Counted from the stretch's first letter, positions 35,640 to 48,531 are shown. The stretch: DNA of 64,000 bases from Ariolimax columbianus (GCA_036924085.1 JAVGWX010000004.1:15961454-16025453); one strand, 5' to 3'. A program made the numbers and translations. Notes: generated from the letters alone by a model not told the origin.

Positions 35640-36490
35640 GTCGCTTGTATAGCTGCTCAGTGTCCTCTCTGGCGAGCGTCTAATAGCATTCAGCTAATAC
35701 TGAAGTGGACTAGTTTCCGTGGTATGGTTTCCCAAACGTGGCAATGGTCTGGTGAAAACGTTCACTTTTTCTCTCCGCTAACCATGCCACAAATGTTGGC
35801 GAAGATATAATGGATTTGAGAAAGTGGATTTATAAGGCCCTACTATAACCAAGTTTAAGATACAGAGACAATACGTCCCGAACAAGTTACAAGTAGTTTT
35901 CTGCCATGACATTCCAGAGGAAGTTATTTGAGATGCAGCGAATTTCGCCCCAACATGTTTTTATCGTCATCCTTCAGCGCATTGTTTAACATCTCGCTTC
36001 TGAGGAGTTCACTGATATGAGAATCGACACAAATTGCTATTTAATTTTCGATTCGCTCAGACGAGTGCACATGTCAGTCAAGTACAGCTGAACCAGTACG
36101 GGGTATGGCTTTAGCCCAGTTTGATGCGTCAGAGATGTAGCAGGATTTGTTTACCCTCACCCAGTGCTAGGTGTTGTACATTCTTTCTGCGCCATCCATA
36201 TATTTTCTCTGATGCCAGTCTCTCTTTACGTAGTGGATCAACTTTGATTGACTGTCCGATTCACATAAGAAAAAATAGTACCAACAAAGTCACCACTTTC
36301 TGGTCACAACAGAGATGTCAGCCATACTTGTTGTATTGAAGAACCATCAAGAGCTATTTTAGATTATTGTTGCTATCTTTCGTGTGCATAGCGTGTACAT
36401 CTAGAATGGATGGAAGTCGGTTTCCATTATGCAGTAACATCATCTTAAGAGTCACTTTAAGGAAGTTAATGAATAGCCGCCATTCTTGCC
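35640..36490 (-). pseudogene. Decayed transposon-like gene of a widespread invertebrate family
   Basis: On the minus strand, frameshifted blocks read in order: WRLFINFLKVTLKMMLLHNG and NRLPSILDVHAMHTKDSNNN, then NKYG.HLCCDQKVVTLL, ERLASEKIYGWRRKNVQHLA, and near the end GMVSGEKKSERFHQTIATF and GKPYHGN. I recall these blocks (LLHNGN, CGDLKVV, KNVQH, ERFHQDI) from a family of uncharacterised multi-copy genes in arthropods and molluscs that behaves like mobile-element cargo. Stops interrupt nearly every block, so the copy is dead. The family name and mechanism are not known to me. Confidence 0.5.
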
Positions 36491-37640
36491 GGTCATGTAT
36501 TATCAAATAAACATTCACTAGGTCAAGCCTGGCTCAAATGATTTGTTGACCCTACGAGACTTCACTTACAACTAACGACTGCATCATTGTCGTCATCGAT
36601 CATGACGCTGCGATGTCGTGATTCAACTAACAAATATAAGAAAATGGTGCAATATTATCGGTCATTTTTTAGACTGATGAAATACAACGGAATATGAAGA
36701 TTAAAACTCAGCATTGCGGAATGGTTACTTATAAACGCAATGCAGCATTTGTCGTTTACACACCCATGTGTCCTTTCCTTCAAACCAAGATCAAATATTA
36801 GAGTTATTGTCATGGTCAGGACCAAAACATTAGTAAAGATAGACTTTCTTCGTTTCAAATGCAATTTGTATGTTGACCAGTGTTACAACAGAAGAAATAT
36901 AGAAAAACATCACAATATGTCGCAAGAAAACATAAGATTAACATTACAGGAACAGAGAAGAAATAAAGACGAGCGGAAATCAGGATAATGCCAAGAACGA
37001 CAACAGCCACAAAATACGCTCTGAATATATTCCTTCTGTCATTCGTTAGCAACGAAGTATAGACATGAGTTTCTGTTGACCACCATTGCGTTCTGTGAAG
37101 GGAGACTATCCTATGCGCTCTTTAATAAGTGCAGACTAAGTTCTGCCCCCACTTTATTACTCACTAAATCGGTCCAATCACTTATGTTTTATGACCCGGT
37201 TTTTAACGGGTGGCATTTGCGTTGTCATGGTTCTGACAACCTCACGACCCCACCCCCTCTTGACTAACAATGCCTCCTAACTGCTTTGCATAAATGATTG
37301 AAACAGGGTTTTGTCCTGCGAGATTAGGTGCCGAATTGACTGTTGCATGAGTTATTGTTCTACGGGGTCAGTATGATTGCCATTTTGGAACGCTTCGCAA
37401 GCCTAGGGGACGCGGGCAATGGGGAGACGACTCATCGAACGTGTTTGCATTTAGCTGGAACTGGGCACCAAAAAGACGAGACATAGAATGGTGCTTGTGA
37501 GCACAAAACAATAACACCACGAAAACAAAGAACAATTATTAGAGCGATAGCGACTGGTGTACGCATCGATATCCATTCTAGCATTATTCTACAATCCTCT
37601 GTATCTATTATTTTGTTAAATTTCGTCCATATGTATATAT
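36491..37640. other. Unassigned sequence
   Basis: Short ORFs at 36655-37267 show no recognisable pattern. No repeats of note. Confidence 0.5.
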
Positions 37641-37643
37641 TTA

Positions 37644-37742
<99 letters not shown>

Positions 37743-37774
37743 ATATCTATCTATCTATATGTCTATCTATCTAA

Positions 37775-37807
<33 letters not shown>

Positions 37808-37846
37808 AAGTATCTATTTATCTATCTATCTGTCTATCTATCTATA

Positions 37847-37913
<67 letters not shown>

Positions 37914-37995
37914 ATAAGTATCTATTTATCTAAGTATCTATCTATCTATCTAAGTATCGATTCATCTAAGTATCTAATCTATCTATCTATATATC
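37641..37995 (+). repeat. (TATC)n microsatellite with AT core
   Basis: Two long TATC arrays flank an (AT)n core at 37778-37805, with AAGTATCTATTTATC variants at the right end. Confidence 0.98.
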
Positions 37996-38675
37996 GCACA
38001 TACTATACTGTTTTAGACAATCAGTATCTCTTCACCTGCTTGACAAGTTTTTCATTCCAGCTCGTAACAGTCACCTTTTGAAAGCCCGCTGGTTATACAT
38101 CCAGATTTGTCTTATCCAGTTCATCACATGTCTTGTCTTTCGTTGATTCTAAAACGAAACAGCTCGTGTAGGCTGGTTTAGTGATACGTCCATGTTTAAA
38201 AATCGTACACCGTTCATCCTCAGCAATGACATTTGATAATGGTAATCGCTTTGATGATGATGATGATGATGAAGATAATGATGATGGTGATGATAATGAT
38301 ATAATGTTTTTAGCTCTTCGCCGGTTCCTGACAGCCCGATGTCTCCCTGACAAAATCTCATGACTTCCTATGATGGAGTTCAATAAAGCATCATGGTATC
38401 GTAATGGACGAATAGTGGTAGCACAGTGTGTCGGTGTCCCTGGACGGCCACACCCTGTTATAGACGTAGCACACACATCTGAATCGGCCATCTCATCATT
38501 CCTCACTCAAGTCAAGTCAGCTACTTTGTTGTAAAAGCACGTCCTGCATTCCACACCACATGGAGGATCGTCACAATGGTGTTTCTCTGGTGGGATTGGT
38601 GCATCCCAAATAAAATACCACCACTTCTACATCTACTCCTCTAAGGTTCCCTCTGTTCCTCAACCGCCGTAGTTT
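37996..38675. other. Unassigned; (GAT)n microsatellite
   Basis: (GAT)n at about 38249-38300. A 137-codon minus-strand ORF (38093-38506) spans the GAT array (poly-Ser there) and has no recognisable domain, so I do not call it a gene. Confidence 0.45.
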
Positions 38676-39716
38676 CTAGGATTAATGACGTTTGTACGAT
38701 CTTCAACAACAAGATAGGTTGACATGGCTTTTGCACGTTCTTCAACAACAAGATAGGTTGACATGGGGTTTACACGTTCTTCAACAACAAGATAGGTTGA
38801 CATAGGGCTCGCACGATCTTCAACAACAAGATAGGTTGACATGAAGTTTATACGTTCTTCAACAACAAGATAGGTTGACATGGGGTTTATACGTTCTTCA
38901 ACAACAAGATAGGTTGACATGGGGCTTATACGTTCTTCAACAACAAGATAGTTTGACATGGGGCTCGCACGTTCTTCAACAACATGATATATTGACATGG
39001 GGCTCGCACGTTCTTCAACAACAAGATAGGTTGACATGGCGTTTGCACGTTCTTCAACAACAAGATAGGTTGATATGGGGTTTATACGTTCTTCAACAAC
39101 AAGATAGGTTGACATGGGGTTTACACGTTCTTCAACAACAAGATAGGTTGACATAGGGCTCGCACGATCTTCAACAACAAGATAGGTTGACATGAAGTTT
39201 ATACGTTCTTCAACAACAAGATAGGTTGACATGAAGTTTATACGTTCTTCAACAACAAAATAGTTTGACATGGGGCTCGCACGTTCTTCAACAACAGGAT
39301 ATATTGACATGGCGTTTGCACGTTCTTCAACAACAAGATAGGTTGATATGGGCTCGCAAGTTCTTCAACAACAAGATAGGTTGATATGGGCTCGCAAGTT
39401 CTTCAACAACAAGATAGGTTGATATGGGCTCGCAAGTTCTTCAACAACAAGATAGGTTGATATGGGCTCGCAAGTTCTTCAACAACAAGATAGGTTGATA
39501 TGGGGCTCGCAAGTTCTTCAACAACAAGATAGGTTGATATGGGGCTCGCAAGTTCTTCAACAACAAGATAGGTTGATATGGGCTCGCAAGTTCTTCAACA
39601 ACAAGATAGGTTGATATGGGGCTCGCAAGTTCTTCAACAACAAGATAGGTTGATATGGGGCTCGCAAGTTCTTCAACAACAAGATAGGTTGATATGGGGC
39701 TCGCAAGTTCTCCAAC
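38676..39716 (-). repeat. 39-bp minisatellite, about 27 copies, with a 9-unit higher-order repeat
   Basis: Unit ACGTTCTTCAACAACAAGAT plus AGGTTGACATGGGGTTTAT. From 38660 to 39310 all units keep a multiple of three, so the minus strand is open for 216 codons reading MSTYLVVEERINP repeats with change mainly in the last three residues. From about 39345, units lose one G (38 bp) and the frame breaks. Variant order repeats after nine units: GACATGGGGTTTAC at 38760 recurs at 39111, 351 bp later. There is no signal peptide and no splice context, so coding is doubtful. Confidence 0.9.
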
Positions 39717-39829
39717 CTAGACAAGATAAGCCTACTTGTATTGAGGATAATCTCTGTACATTTGATCTTGTTATTATACATTTTTCCTTGACCGTTGGAG
39801 GTACATAGCAATGTAAACAAGAATAAAAT

Positions 39830-40660
39830 ATCACGTTATATAAGTCATATATCTAGGTATATATGTGACATATCAAAATATATACGTATCATATGTAAAG
39901 GTTAATAAGTCACATATCAAGATATATAAGAATCATACCAAGATATATGTCATAGGATAAGGTATGTAGAAGCCATATATCAAGGTATATACAAATTATA
40001 TCAAGGTATATATGTCATATATCAAGGTATATAAAAGCCATATATAAAGGTAAATCGAGGCAATATATCAAGGTATATAAAAGCCTAAAAATCGAAGTAT
40101 ATAAGAGTTGTATCAAGGTATATGGGTCATATATCAAGGTATATAGGTCATGTATCAAGGGTTACAATTGTCAGACATCAATGTGTATAAGTGTCATATT
40201 TCGAGGTATATAAGAGCTATACATCAAGGTATACAAGAGCTATACATCAAGGTATATGGGTAATACGTCAAGATACATGGGTAATGCGTCAAGGTATATG
40301 GTTAATATTTCAGGGTGTATGGGTAAAATATCTTGGTGTATACGTGATTAATAAAGGTATACACAATTTGTATAGCCTTGTTTACAGGAGCCATAAGTCA
40401 ATGAATACATGAGTCATTTATCAATGTATACAAGATTCGTGTATGATTGTTTACTAGAGCTATACATCTAGGAATACGGGAGTCATATATCAAGGTATAC
40501 AATATTCGTATATCATTGCTTACAAGGGCCATACACCAAGGAATACATGAGTCCTATATGAAGGTACACATGAGTCATATATCAAGGTAAATTAATAATC
40601 TTATGGCAAAAGCATATAAGTCAAGGTATATGCAAGTTATATATTAAGATATATAGGTAG
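39830..40660 (+). repeat. Degenerate TATCAAGGTATATA-type array
   Basis: Irregular 20-30-bp units containing ATATCAAGGTATATAAG and GTCATATATC, increasingly diverged towards 40600. A short relative sits at about 32920-33025. Confidence 0.8.
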
Positions 40661-40689
40661 TAGCCATATTTTAGTCATGTCGGACTATA

Positions 40690-41655
40690 GGTTGATGCGA
40701 CCTTGGAGTAGGACATTTTTCTACTGAGTTTTTAGTTTCCTTTTTCCTTTCGGCTTTGTCTCTTTACTGCCCTTTGTTGCATGAGCTTATTTTCGGCCAG
40801 CCTAAGATGGCTCTTCAGGCCACATTTCCACTTAGAGCAGTCTGCAGATATGTCTTCCCAAGATATCAAATCCACACCCAGAACCTTCATATCACGCTTT
40901 CATGCGTCTTTGAACCGCAGCTGTGTTCGGAAAGCTGTCCTCTTACCACACTCCAGCTGTCCATAGAGAATATTTTTGGTGATGCGGCCGTCTTCCATGC
41001 AGCGAACATGACCAAGCCATCGCAGTCTTCGTTGGAGAAGGAGGGTGTACATACTTGGACGAACGGTGCAAGAATGCGCTTCTGCATTTGTCACCGTGTC
41101 TTTCCATGAGAGGCCAAGGATGGATCTCATGCGCCGCTGGTGAAAGGTGTTGAGCCTATGCTCTTGCCTGGCATATATTGTCCACGTGTCGCTGCCATAT
41201 AGAAGCGTACTGACGACACATGCATTGTAGACCGAGGCCTTGGTCTTTGCTGTAAGTTTGGAGTTTTCCCAGACACGTGGTGTAAGACGAGAAAATAGGC
41301 TAGCAGCTCTGCCAATGATATTGCCCATTTCGGAGTCTAGGGAGAGTTTATCATTGATGAGGGACACCAGGTAAGTGAACTGGTCCATAGTTACCAGTTC
41401 ATAGTTATCGAGAGGGTTGGTTGGAGTGGTGTCTACGACTTGTCCCAGTGTATTTATGTTATTCCGGTTTATTGTGAGTCCGAAATCTATGCACGTCTCG
41501 GAGAAGCGATAAATCAAGCTCTAGAGTTCCTGCTGACTGTGAGTGACAATTGCAGTGTTATGAGCAAATAACAAGTCCATGACAGTTACTTCCCTGATCT
41601 TGGTTTTAGCTTTGAGTCTCGCAAGAATAATCAGAAGGATATCTGATTTAGCGTG
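40690..41655 (-). mobile_element. LINE A fragment, minus strand (end of RT to C-terminus)
   Basis: The minus-strand ORF 41517-40900 reads FSETCIDFGLTINRNNINTL, DQFTYLVSLINDKLSLDSEM, STLLYGSDTW, LLLQRRLRWLGHVRCMEDGR and LRFKDA. This is collinear with 14250-14850 of LINE A. Upstream near 41600 a damaged LLFAHNTAIVTH stands for LLFADDAAIVTH, so the catalytic aspartates are lost. The C-terminal tail continues frameshifted to about 40690. Confidence 0.85.
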
Positions 41656-42886
41656 AAGGCAAATCCCTTATGTTGTATTATCAAATGCGTACTTCATATA
41701 GGGAAAATGTGTAATATATAAAGAAACATAAGTCACATGTCAAGAAATCTAGATCCACTTTATTGATGTAATTTTAAATCGACGCTTCATAAATACGTTA
41801 TTTGATGTTGTTGTTGTTGTTCTGGTGTTGTTTTGAATTACTGATGCTGAGTTGACTCTTGACGACGTTTCTTTGCCATTTACATTTACATTTACTCACA
41901 ACTACATGGATCGATCTCTACCTTGTTGACCAGTCTGCTGTGAAAAAAAACTGCTTCCAATAGGAAGAACGGGAACCTGAGGTGAGGTGTTGATTAGAAT
42001 ATTTCCCCTGATCCTGATTACTTTCCTCTCCCAAGCTGTTACATATAATTCCAAAACCTTTCAAGACAGAAAATCGCCCATCTCGGTGATGGATGAAGAC
42101 ACAAAGAATGCTTAAGCCGCTCGGCAACTAACTTGAGACAAGATATCAGCTCATCACGTGACAGAATAGTTTCTTGGATGACTCTGTGAGGGCGTGGCCA
42201 CAGCTGCATTGCGATCATATCACAGTGTTCTTTTATTAATAGTCTAACCTCTATGTGGTGTAAGACTTTTCAACTCATTATATTGCATTCCCAATAATTC
42301 ACACATGTCAAAAGACACCTGATTGTAGGTAACCACCTGAACTTGAAACACATGTCTATAAATATTGTATCATTAGGAGTGGACTATATAACTTCTTAGG
42401 CTTAGGACAGGAATATATCTCGTCGACAGCACATAGTACTGTACATAGGACGTTTATCTGAAAGGTATCCTGGGAGTTTCGTACAAGCAAACATTACCAG
42501 CACCACCCCTACAACCATCTGGTTAATGTTGTGGTAGAGTACATGTTTTTCTCGGTGAAAATATGAAGTTCAACTTCCGTTACTTCCACGCTCCAGTCAA
42601 CCCAACTCTAAATATATTCAAGGCTCAGTGTTAAAGAATAAATTGCAGCGAGAAATAGACCTGGCTAAATCACATCAAAGACAAGTAACAACATCGTACA
42701 ATAAATTCTCTAATACTTCATTCATGAAAGCAGTGCCTGCTATTGATCTATCCTTATCAGTTTACCACAAGCCGGCAGTCTTCCTGTCAGTCACATATAT
42801 AAGTACACATACACCTTTCATACAATTACACACATATAAGTAAACATAAACCTTTCATACAATTACTCACATATAAGTACGCATCA
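41656..42886. other. Unassigned; (GTT)n and a 40-bp tandem repeat
   Basis: (GTT)n at about 41805-41823. Units CACATATAAGTA-ACATA-ACCTTTCATACAATTA repeat about 2.5 times at 42790-42885. Nothing else recognised. Confidence 0.5.
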
Positions 42887-43166
42887 AAAATGAGTGCGCT
42901 GCTGAAATATTTATCTGGGGAAATCATCATTGAAAAGAGGAAGCAGTTAGACAGATGGGTAGAACACTATCTTGAACTCTACTTAAGCGAGACAGAGCTA
43001 ACAGAAGATACCCTCAATGTGAGCGAGGCCATGCCAACCATCTGGACACGCTGCCAACCATGGCCTAAGTTAACTGTGCTTTTGCAGACCTTTCTTCTGA
43101 CAAGCCACCATGAAAGGATGACATTCCAATATATGTCATCAGGAGTGGAAAGGAAATACTTGCTCT

Positions 43167-43179
43167 ACAGATAACATTA
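43167..43179 (+). repeat. LINE B target-site duplication, left copy (ACAGATAACATTA)
   Basis: Thirteen bases identical to 46543-46555, at the junction between the LINE A left part and LINE B. Confidence 0.85.
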
Positions 43180-46100
43180 GTGTGCAATTGTGTGTTTTGC
43201 GCTCGGCATCGCAAACCAGCAATGTCGGGGTCGGCCAGTCCTTCTTTTGAGGGGCAAAAAGTGAAATGAGTAGCCTGCCGATAAAGCGAACACACAAGTC
43301 AACCTCACCTCCAAGTGGTGCACACTGGGAAACTATGGCCGCGAAGCTGTAGGCAAACGAGGCAATGGCTCGCCTGGGGAGATGGGCTCGTCCAGGTCAG
43401 ATGCAGATGTTGGCCCGCACCGGCTTGGAGAGGAGATGGGCTCCGCCAAGAGAAAACCGCCCAAGATTCACACATGAGGACACAACCACAATCAGACATA
43501 CCTGCTCGGTCGCAGCCCGAGTTAACAATGACCGCGCCTGCCGTCCCACACCAGGTCGGAGGCGATAAGTGTGCTACTGGTGAAACCTTCAAACTGAGGA
43601 AAGACAAGCTCACAATAGGTACGTGGAATGTCAGAACACTGAACCCATGTGGCAAAATCAATGAGCTAACACACGAGATGAAGAACTACCGATGGAACAT
43701 CCTTGGTATATGCGAGGCTCGATGGAAAAGCTTTGGATAGTTTACCACAGAGGAGGGCCACAAGTTCTACTTCAGTGGCAGGGAAGACAAACATCTACAC
43801 GGAGTAGGGATACTGGTGCATAAAGACACAGCCAGATGCATATTGGGTTGCCTCCCAATATCTAGCCGTTTAATCACCTTACGGCTAAAGGCAGCACCGT
43901 TTAACATTACCATAATACAGTGCTACGCAACCACTGCAGACTACGAAGATTGTGAAATAGAGGCATTCTATGATCAACTTCAAAGTCTGATACATGAAAC
44001 GCCCAAAAAAGACATATTGGTAGTCCAGGGTGATTGGAATGCAAAAATTGGAGAAGATGCAGTCCACGACTGGAGGGGAACATGTGGACCATACGGAAAT
44101 AAATAAACCAATGACCGGGGCCTCAGACTCCAAAAATTTGCAAGATGCAACCAGCTGTTGGTGGCTAATACGTTTGGGTTAAACAAGTCGTCGAGACGCT
44201 GGACATGGCATAACCCAAGCAATGAAGTGCATAGCCAGATCGACTATATACTGGTCCAGAGGAGGTTCCGATCGAGCATCAACACCGACAAAACAAGAAG
44301 TTTCCCCCGAGCTGACATAGGAAGCGACCACGATCTGGTTATGATGACCATGCGTCTGCGATTGAAGGGAGTCGCAAAGAAGGATGTGACAAGGTTAAAG
44401 TTTGACCTGGACAAACTAATAGACCCAAAAATCACCGAAGTGTTCCAAGCAAGGGTAGGAGAGAGATTTGCGCCATTGTTGGCTCTCAGAGAGAAACTGG
44501 ATACCGATACAGTTACAGAGTCTCTTAACGCAGCTCTCATAGATACTGCAACAGAGATCCTGGGATGCCACCAAACAAAAAAAAAGCCATGGGTGACCAA
44601 AGACATCCTAGATCTGTGTGATAAAAGAAGGGCACTGAAAAAACACAATCACCCACCGGAGGAGGTCGGCAGTTATAAAGAGATCAAGAAAGCCATACAA
44701 TAAAAGATGAGAGAGGCGAAAGAAGCGTGGATATGTGAGCAATGCGCAAACATCGAATAGAGACTAAACAGAAATGATGCTAAAGGAGCATACAAGGTGG
44801 TCAAAGAACTGGTAACACCAAGACAAAGCAGGAACCTTATGATTCATGATAACAACGGCAAGTGTCTGTCTAATTGAGGGAAATGATGTACTGGCAAGAT
44901 GGACAGAGTACTGTTCCGAGCTATACAACTATGAAGGGCGAAACAAACCTGAGAAAACATTCCCCCCAACACCAACAAATATAGAGGATAACCAACTGAT
45001 AACGAAGGAAGAGGTAATTGCAGCGGTAAAGACATTGCGAAGAGGGAAGGGGGCCGGCGTGGACAATATACCAGCAGAGCTCTTACAAGCATGTGGAGAG
45101 GTAGTGGTGGAAGGCCTGACACACATCTGTAACAAAATATGGGAGACAGGAAACTGGCCGGACTTATGGACGAAATCTATAGTTACACCGCTACATAAGT
45201 CTGGAAACCTAAAGCTGTGCCAAAATTACAGAACAATAAGCCTCATTAGCCACCCTAGCAAAGTCATGCTTAAATTAATCCTCGACCGATTGAAACCCCA
45301 AGCAGAGAACATTATTGCCGAGGAGCAAGCAGGGTTCAGACAGGGAAGAAGCACTACAGAACCTAAATTTAATTTAAAGCTGCTAAGCGAGAAATATCTA
45401 GAACAGCAGCAAACACTGTATCATCTGTTTGTGGATTTTAAGAAGGCGTTTGATATAGGTATGGCATAAAGCGCTTTGGGCAACCATGAGGATGTATAAT
45501 ATCAACGGAAATATTATAACGGTCCTTGAACACCTGTATAACAAGGCGTCTAGTGCAGTTCTTGTGAATGGGAGGCGAGGAGACTGGTTTCGCACATCAG
45601 TTGGGTGAGACAGGGGTGAACACTCTCTCCAACTCTTTTCAATATATTCTTTGAAGGAATTATGAGTGAGGCACTTGGAGGTCACGTTGGTACTGTCAAG
45701 ATAGGGGGCCGAACGATTACTAACCTTCGTTTTGCAGATGATATCGACGGGTTGGCGGGTTCAGAAGCAGAACTCCAGGAATGGGTCAGAAGGCTCGATG
45801 AAACAGCTCTTGACTTTGGTATGGAGATAAACGCTGGAAAGACAAAACTAATGACAAACAACGCTACGGGCTTCAACAGCAAGATAAAAGCAAACGGTCA
45901 AGAACTCGAAGTAGTTGACCGTTTTAAATATCTAGGGTCGATTGTCAGTGATGAAGGATCAAAATGTGAAGTATTGGCCAGAATAGCACAGACAATAGCG
46001 GCGCTTGCACGGCTTAACAAAATCTGGCAAGATAAACGGTTAGCACTACGCACGACAATCAAATTAATGCGTACACTGGTCCTGTCAATATTTCTCTATG

Positions 46101-46542
46101 CGTGTGAGACATGGACAGTTACAGCTGACCTTCAACGAAGAATACAGGCCTTGGAGATGAGATGTTTCCGAAGACTTTTAAACGTCACGTACAAAGATCG
46201 AGTTACAAACGAGGAAATCCGAAATAGAATTACGACGGCAATAGGGCCTTTCGAAGATCTTTTGGCAACTGTCAAAAGAAGGAAACTCACTTGGTACGGT
46301 CATATATCGAGATAAAATGGTCTTGCAAACACAATCCTCCACGGAAGGTGCATGGCAGACGACGAAGAGGCCGGCCCAAAAAGAGATGGGAAGACAACAT
46401 AAAAGAATGGACCAGTCTCCGACCAGAAGAGTCACAGGCAGCGGCTTCTGACAGAGAGGGATGGCGGGGAGTTGTGATGATGTCTTCATGTGTGCCCCAA
46501 CGACCTTACCGGTTACGGGATAACCTGACCTGACCTGACCTG
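43180..46542 (+). mobile_element. LINE B: near full-length RTE/BovB-like retrotransposon, decayed
   Basis: 3363 bp between perfect 13-bp target duplications, ending in a (CCTGA)n tail. Endonuclease: TIGTWNVRTLNPCGKINEL at 43620, LGICEARW, QGDWNAKIGEDAV at 44030 and IGSDHDLV at 44320. RT: GKGAGVDNIPAELL at 45050, YRTISLISHPSKVML, EEQAGFRQGRST, LFVDFKKAFD at 45430 (motif A), and a preserved FADDIDGL at 45733 (motif C). The C-terminus has YLGSIVSDEGSK, LYACETWTV and GRRRRGRPKKRW. In-frame stops (for example after WKSFG at 43738) and a frameshift after motif A split the ORF, so it cannot make an intact protein. There is no RNase H and no second ORF. The first 430 bases are a GC-richer leader. Confidence 0.9.
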
Positions 46543-46555
46543 ACAGATAACATTA
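46543..46555 (+). repeat. LINE B target-site duplication, right copy
   Basis: Same 13 bases as 43167-43179; the exact left border is blurred by the CTGA tail. Confidence 0.85.
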
Positions 46556-46735
46556 TGCTCGCATGAAGAACAGGTCTAGCAAAAGTTCAAAGATTCAGGC
46601 ATTGTAACCTTGTACGGGAGACCGCAGTGACTACAACAACTAGAGGAATTTAGCTGCCGTGTACCGTTGGGAAGATACTTAGAATTACTATAATCTGACA
46701 AGACCGAAAGAGCTAATGATGATCTAGGCATACAT

Positions 46736-48531
46736 CGTTTTTTCTTTGCGTTCGCCTTATTTTTATTTTCCCGAAGTGGTGTGCGCTACACTATGTTTTT
46801 ATTTTGCGTCAGTCGGCCAGTGCATCCGACTTTGGCATGCATTTTATGTGAGGGTCTACTTCCTTCTTCATTTTATAAGGGTTTGCTTCCCCGGGATAAC
46901 GGCCAGAGATGTGATTGGGGAACAAATCTAACACCTTCGGGTTGTGAGCCGTGTAACCTAACCACAAGCCCACGCCGTCCGCTGCATATCTATTTCCCAC
47001 AAATACACACAGATACGACCATTTACCAGTGACACACTTCAGCTCCCGACTTGCCCTTGAGAAGTATATACCTACGGTCACATGACTTCACTTGGCATAT
47101 ACCCTCGAGCTAATCAATTTCATTATCAAGTCACATGACAGTTCAAGAGAATCTGAACGCTTCGATAACATTTTCAGTTTGCAACAATATGAACATGTTT
47201 TAAACAGAATCGTAACCATGTGTGTATGGTTACAAGCACACATTTATTTAACTTCCAAAGTTGACTCCATATTTAGAAGAGAAATGCAAAAATTGAAGCT
47301 AAATTTATCAAAACTATTTTTGCATTGGATGATGTCGAAGATGGCAAAGATATATTCATTTTTGACTGAAATAAGAAATATAGGCAGCTTGCATGACTTT
47401 ACAAGACAAACTACACACTGTCTAAACTGAAAAACAGAAAAGGTTACACATATCCATCTTAAACAATTCAGTGAACTCAGTAAATGGTCATTCCAACAAT
47501 GGAGGACTAACAAAGAAAGTTCAATTGCAGTATTACATGACAACAGTTATAGAAGTGAAATGTAGACCTTTATTAAATTCTGGAGAAACAGGAGCACACA
47601 ACTAGTTGATGTCAAGATCTGCTTAATGTTTGACATTGTTGTCATGACTTGACAGGTATATACGCGTAGTATCTATTTGATTTGTATTTTAGACTGATTT
47701 TAACTGAACTTAGTTCAACGTTTTAGTTTGTGTTGTACTCATTTGCCAAGTTTTTTTTGATGTTGTAGTTGTCCTTGCTGCTGTTGTTGTGGCGTTGTTA
47801 TTGTTATTCGAAGCTGCACGTGTTGAGCAGTGTTAAATTTTGACGGCGTTTATTTAGTGGCACGTTACATTGGCTCTTCTTACATCCTGAGACGTACTTG
47901 AATCGGTGGACCAGGGCTCTCCTCGCTGTAGTGCAGTGCGAGGCTCCGGTAAGCCTACCACTATGGTGATTACAGTGTCCATCGTTTGCCAGACTTTTGT
48001 GACACAATCAGTTTCCAGGAGCACGAACGTCGTCATGCTGTAGGGATCATGATCGGGTTGGTTTTACCGCTCGGTTACATCGGATCAAGGAGCTACAAGG
48101 AGCTACAGAAGCTACAAGGAGCTACATAAGACAACAGCGCCATAATTCGACATTTTGTGTCTGCCATCGACTGGCTTCTTTACCACATCAGCGCACACAA
48201 AGAGCGTATCGATATCGATCAACCAATTCACTCATATCTGGCTCATGCAGACACCGTTATCCTTTTTTGGCACAGACAACTCTGCACTGAAATCATAGAA
48301 AGCAAAATACCCTCTCTGTGCTAGTCTATCTCCTGGGTCAAAACCAAAGTTCAAAACATCATTTCGGACACAGCACTCCATGGTGTTGAAACGTAAGATC
48401 ACTCGGCGAAGAGCACCAAAAATTCCAGCTGCCTGGGCACCAACATCCCATCTGATGGACGCATGGTCCAGATATGTCAGGGCGAATCGGACTAGCTGCA
48501 TCTGCTATGCACGATCTACGACGTGTATGTA
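46736..48531. other. Mostly unassigned sequence
   Basis: A tRNA-like piece lies at 46895-46980. ORFs at 47092-47430 (112 codons, plus) and 48232-48501 (89 codons, minus, preceded by a GCATAGCAG acceptor-like motif) are protein-like in composition but unrecognised. Short GGAGCTACAA repeats lie at about 48087-48125. Confidence 0.4.
46895..46980 (-). repeat. tRNA-derived SINE-like fragment
   Basis: The minus strand reads GTGGTTAGGTTACACGGCTC then ACAACCCGAAGGTGTTAGA and TTTGTTCCCC, in the order D arm, anticodon arm, T arm. The anticodon loop could be CTCACAA. Box B is degenerate. Confidence 0.45.

Larger units (their letters stand above)
42887..46735 (+). mobile_element. LINE A copy, internally deleted and split by LINE B
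   Basis: The left part (42887-43179) matches 13205-13500 of LINE A: EKRKQLDRWVEHYLELYLSE is identical over most positions. The right part (46556-46735) continues at the same point with AAAGATTC.AGCATTGTAACC and ACAACTAGAGGAATTT, then jumps to the LINE A 3' end CTGACAAGACCGAAAGAGCTAATGATGAT. About 1.5 kb of RT and C-terminal coding sequence is missing. Between the two parts sits LINE B. Confidence 0.85.

Noticed and set aside
38093..38506. 137-codon minus-strand ORF
   Set aside because: Contains the (GAT)n array as poly-Ser, no recognised domain, no clear splice borders.
40756..41109. 117-codon plus-strand ORF
   Set aside because: Antisense shadow of the minus-strand LINE A fragment.
47092..47430. 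112-codon plus-strand ORF
   Set aside because: AT-rich codons, no recognised domain, no splice or promoter context.
48232..48501. 89-codon minus-strand ORF with protein-like composition
   Set aside because: No family recognised; only a weak acceptor-like motif before it, no donor or polyadenylation signal, and an ORF of this length is expected by chance in 64 kb.
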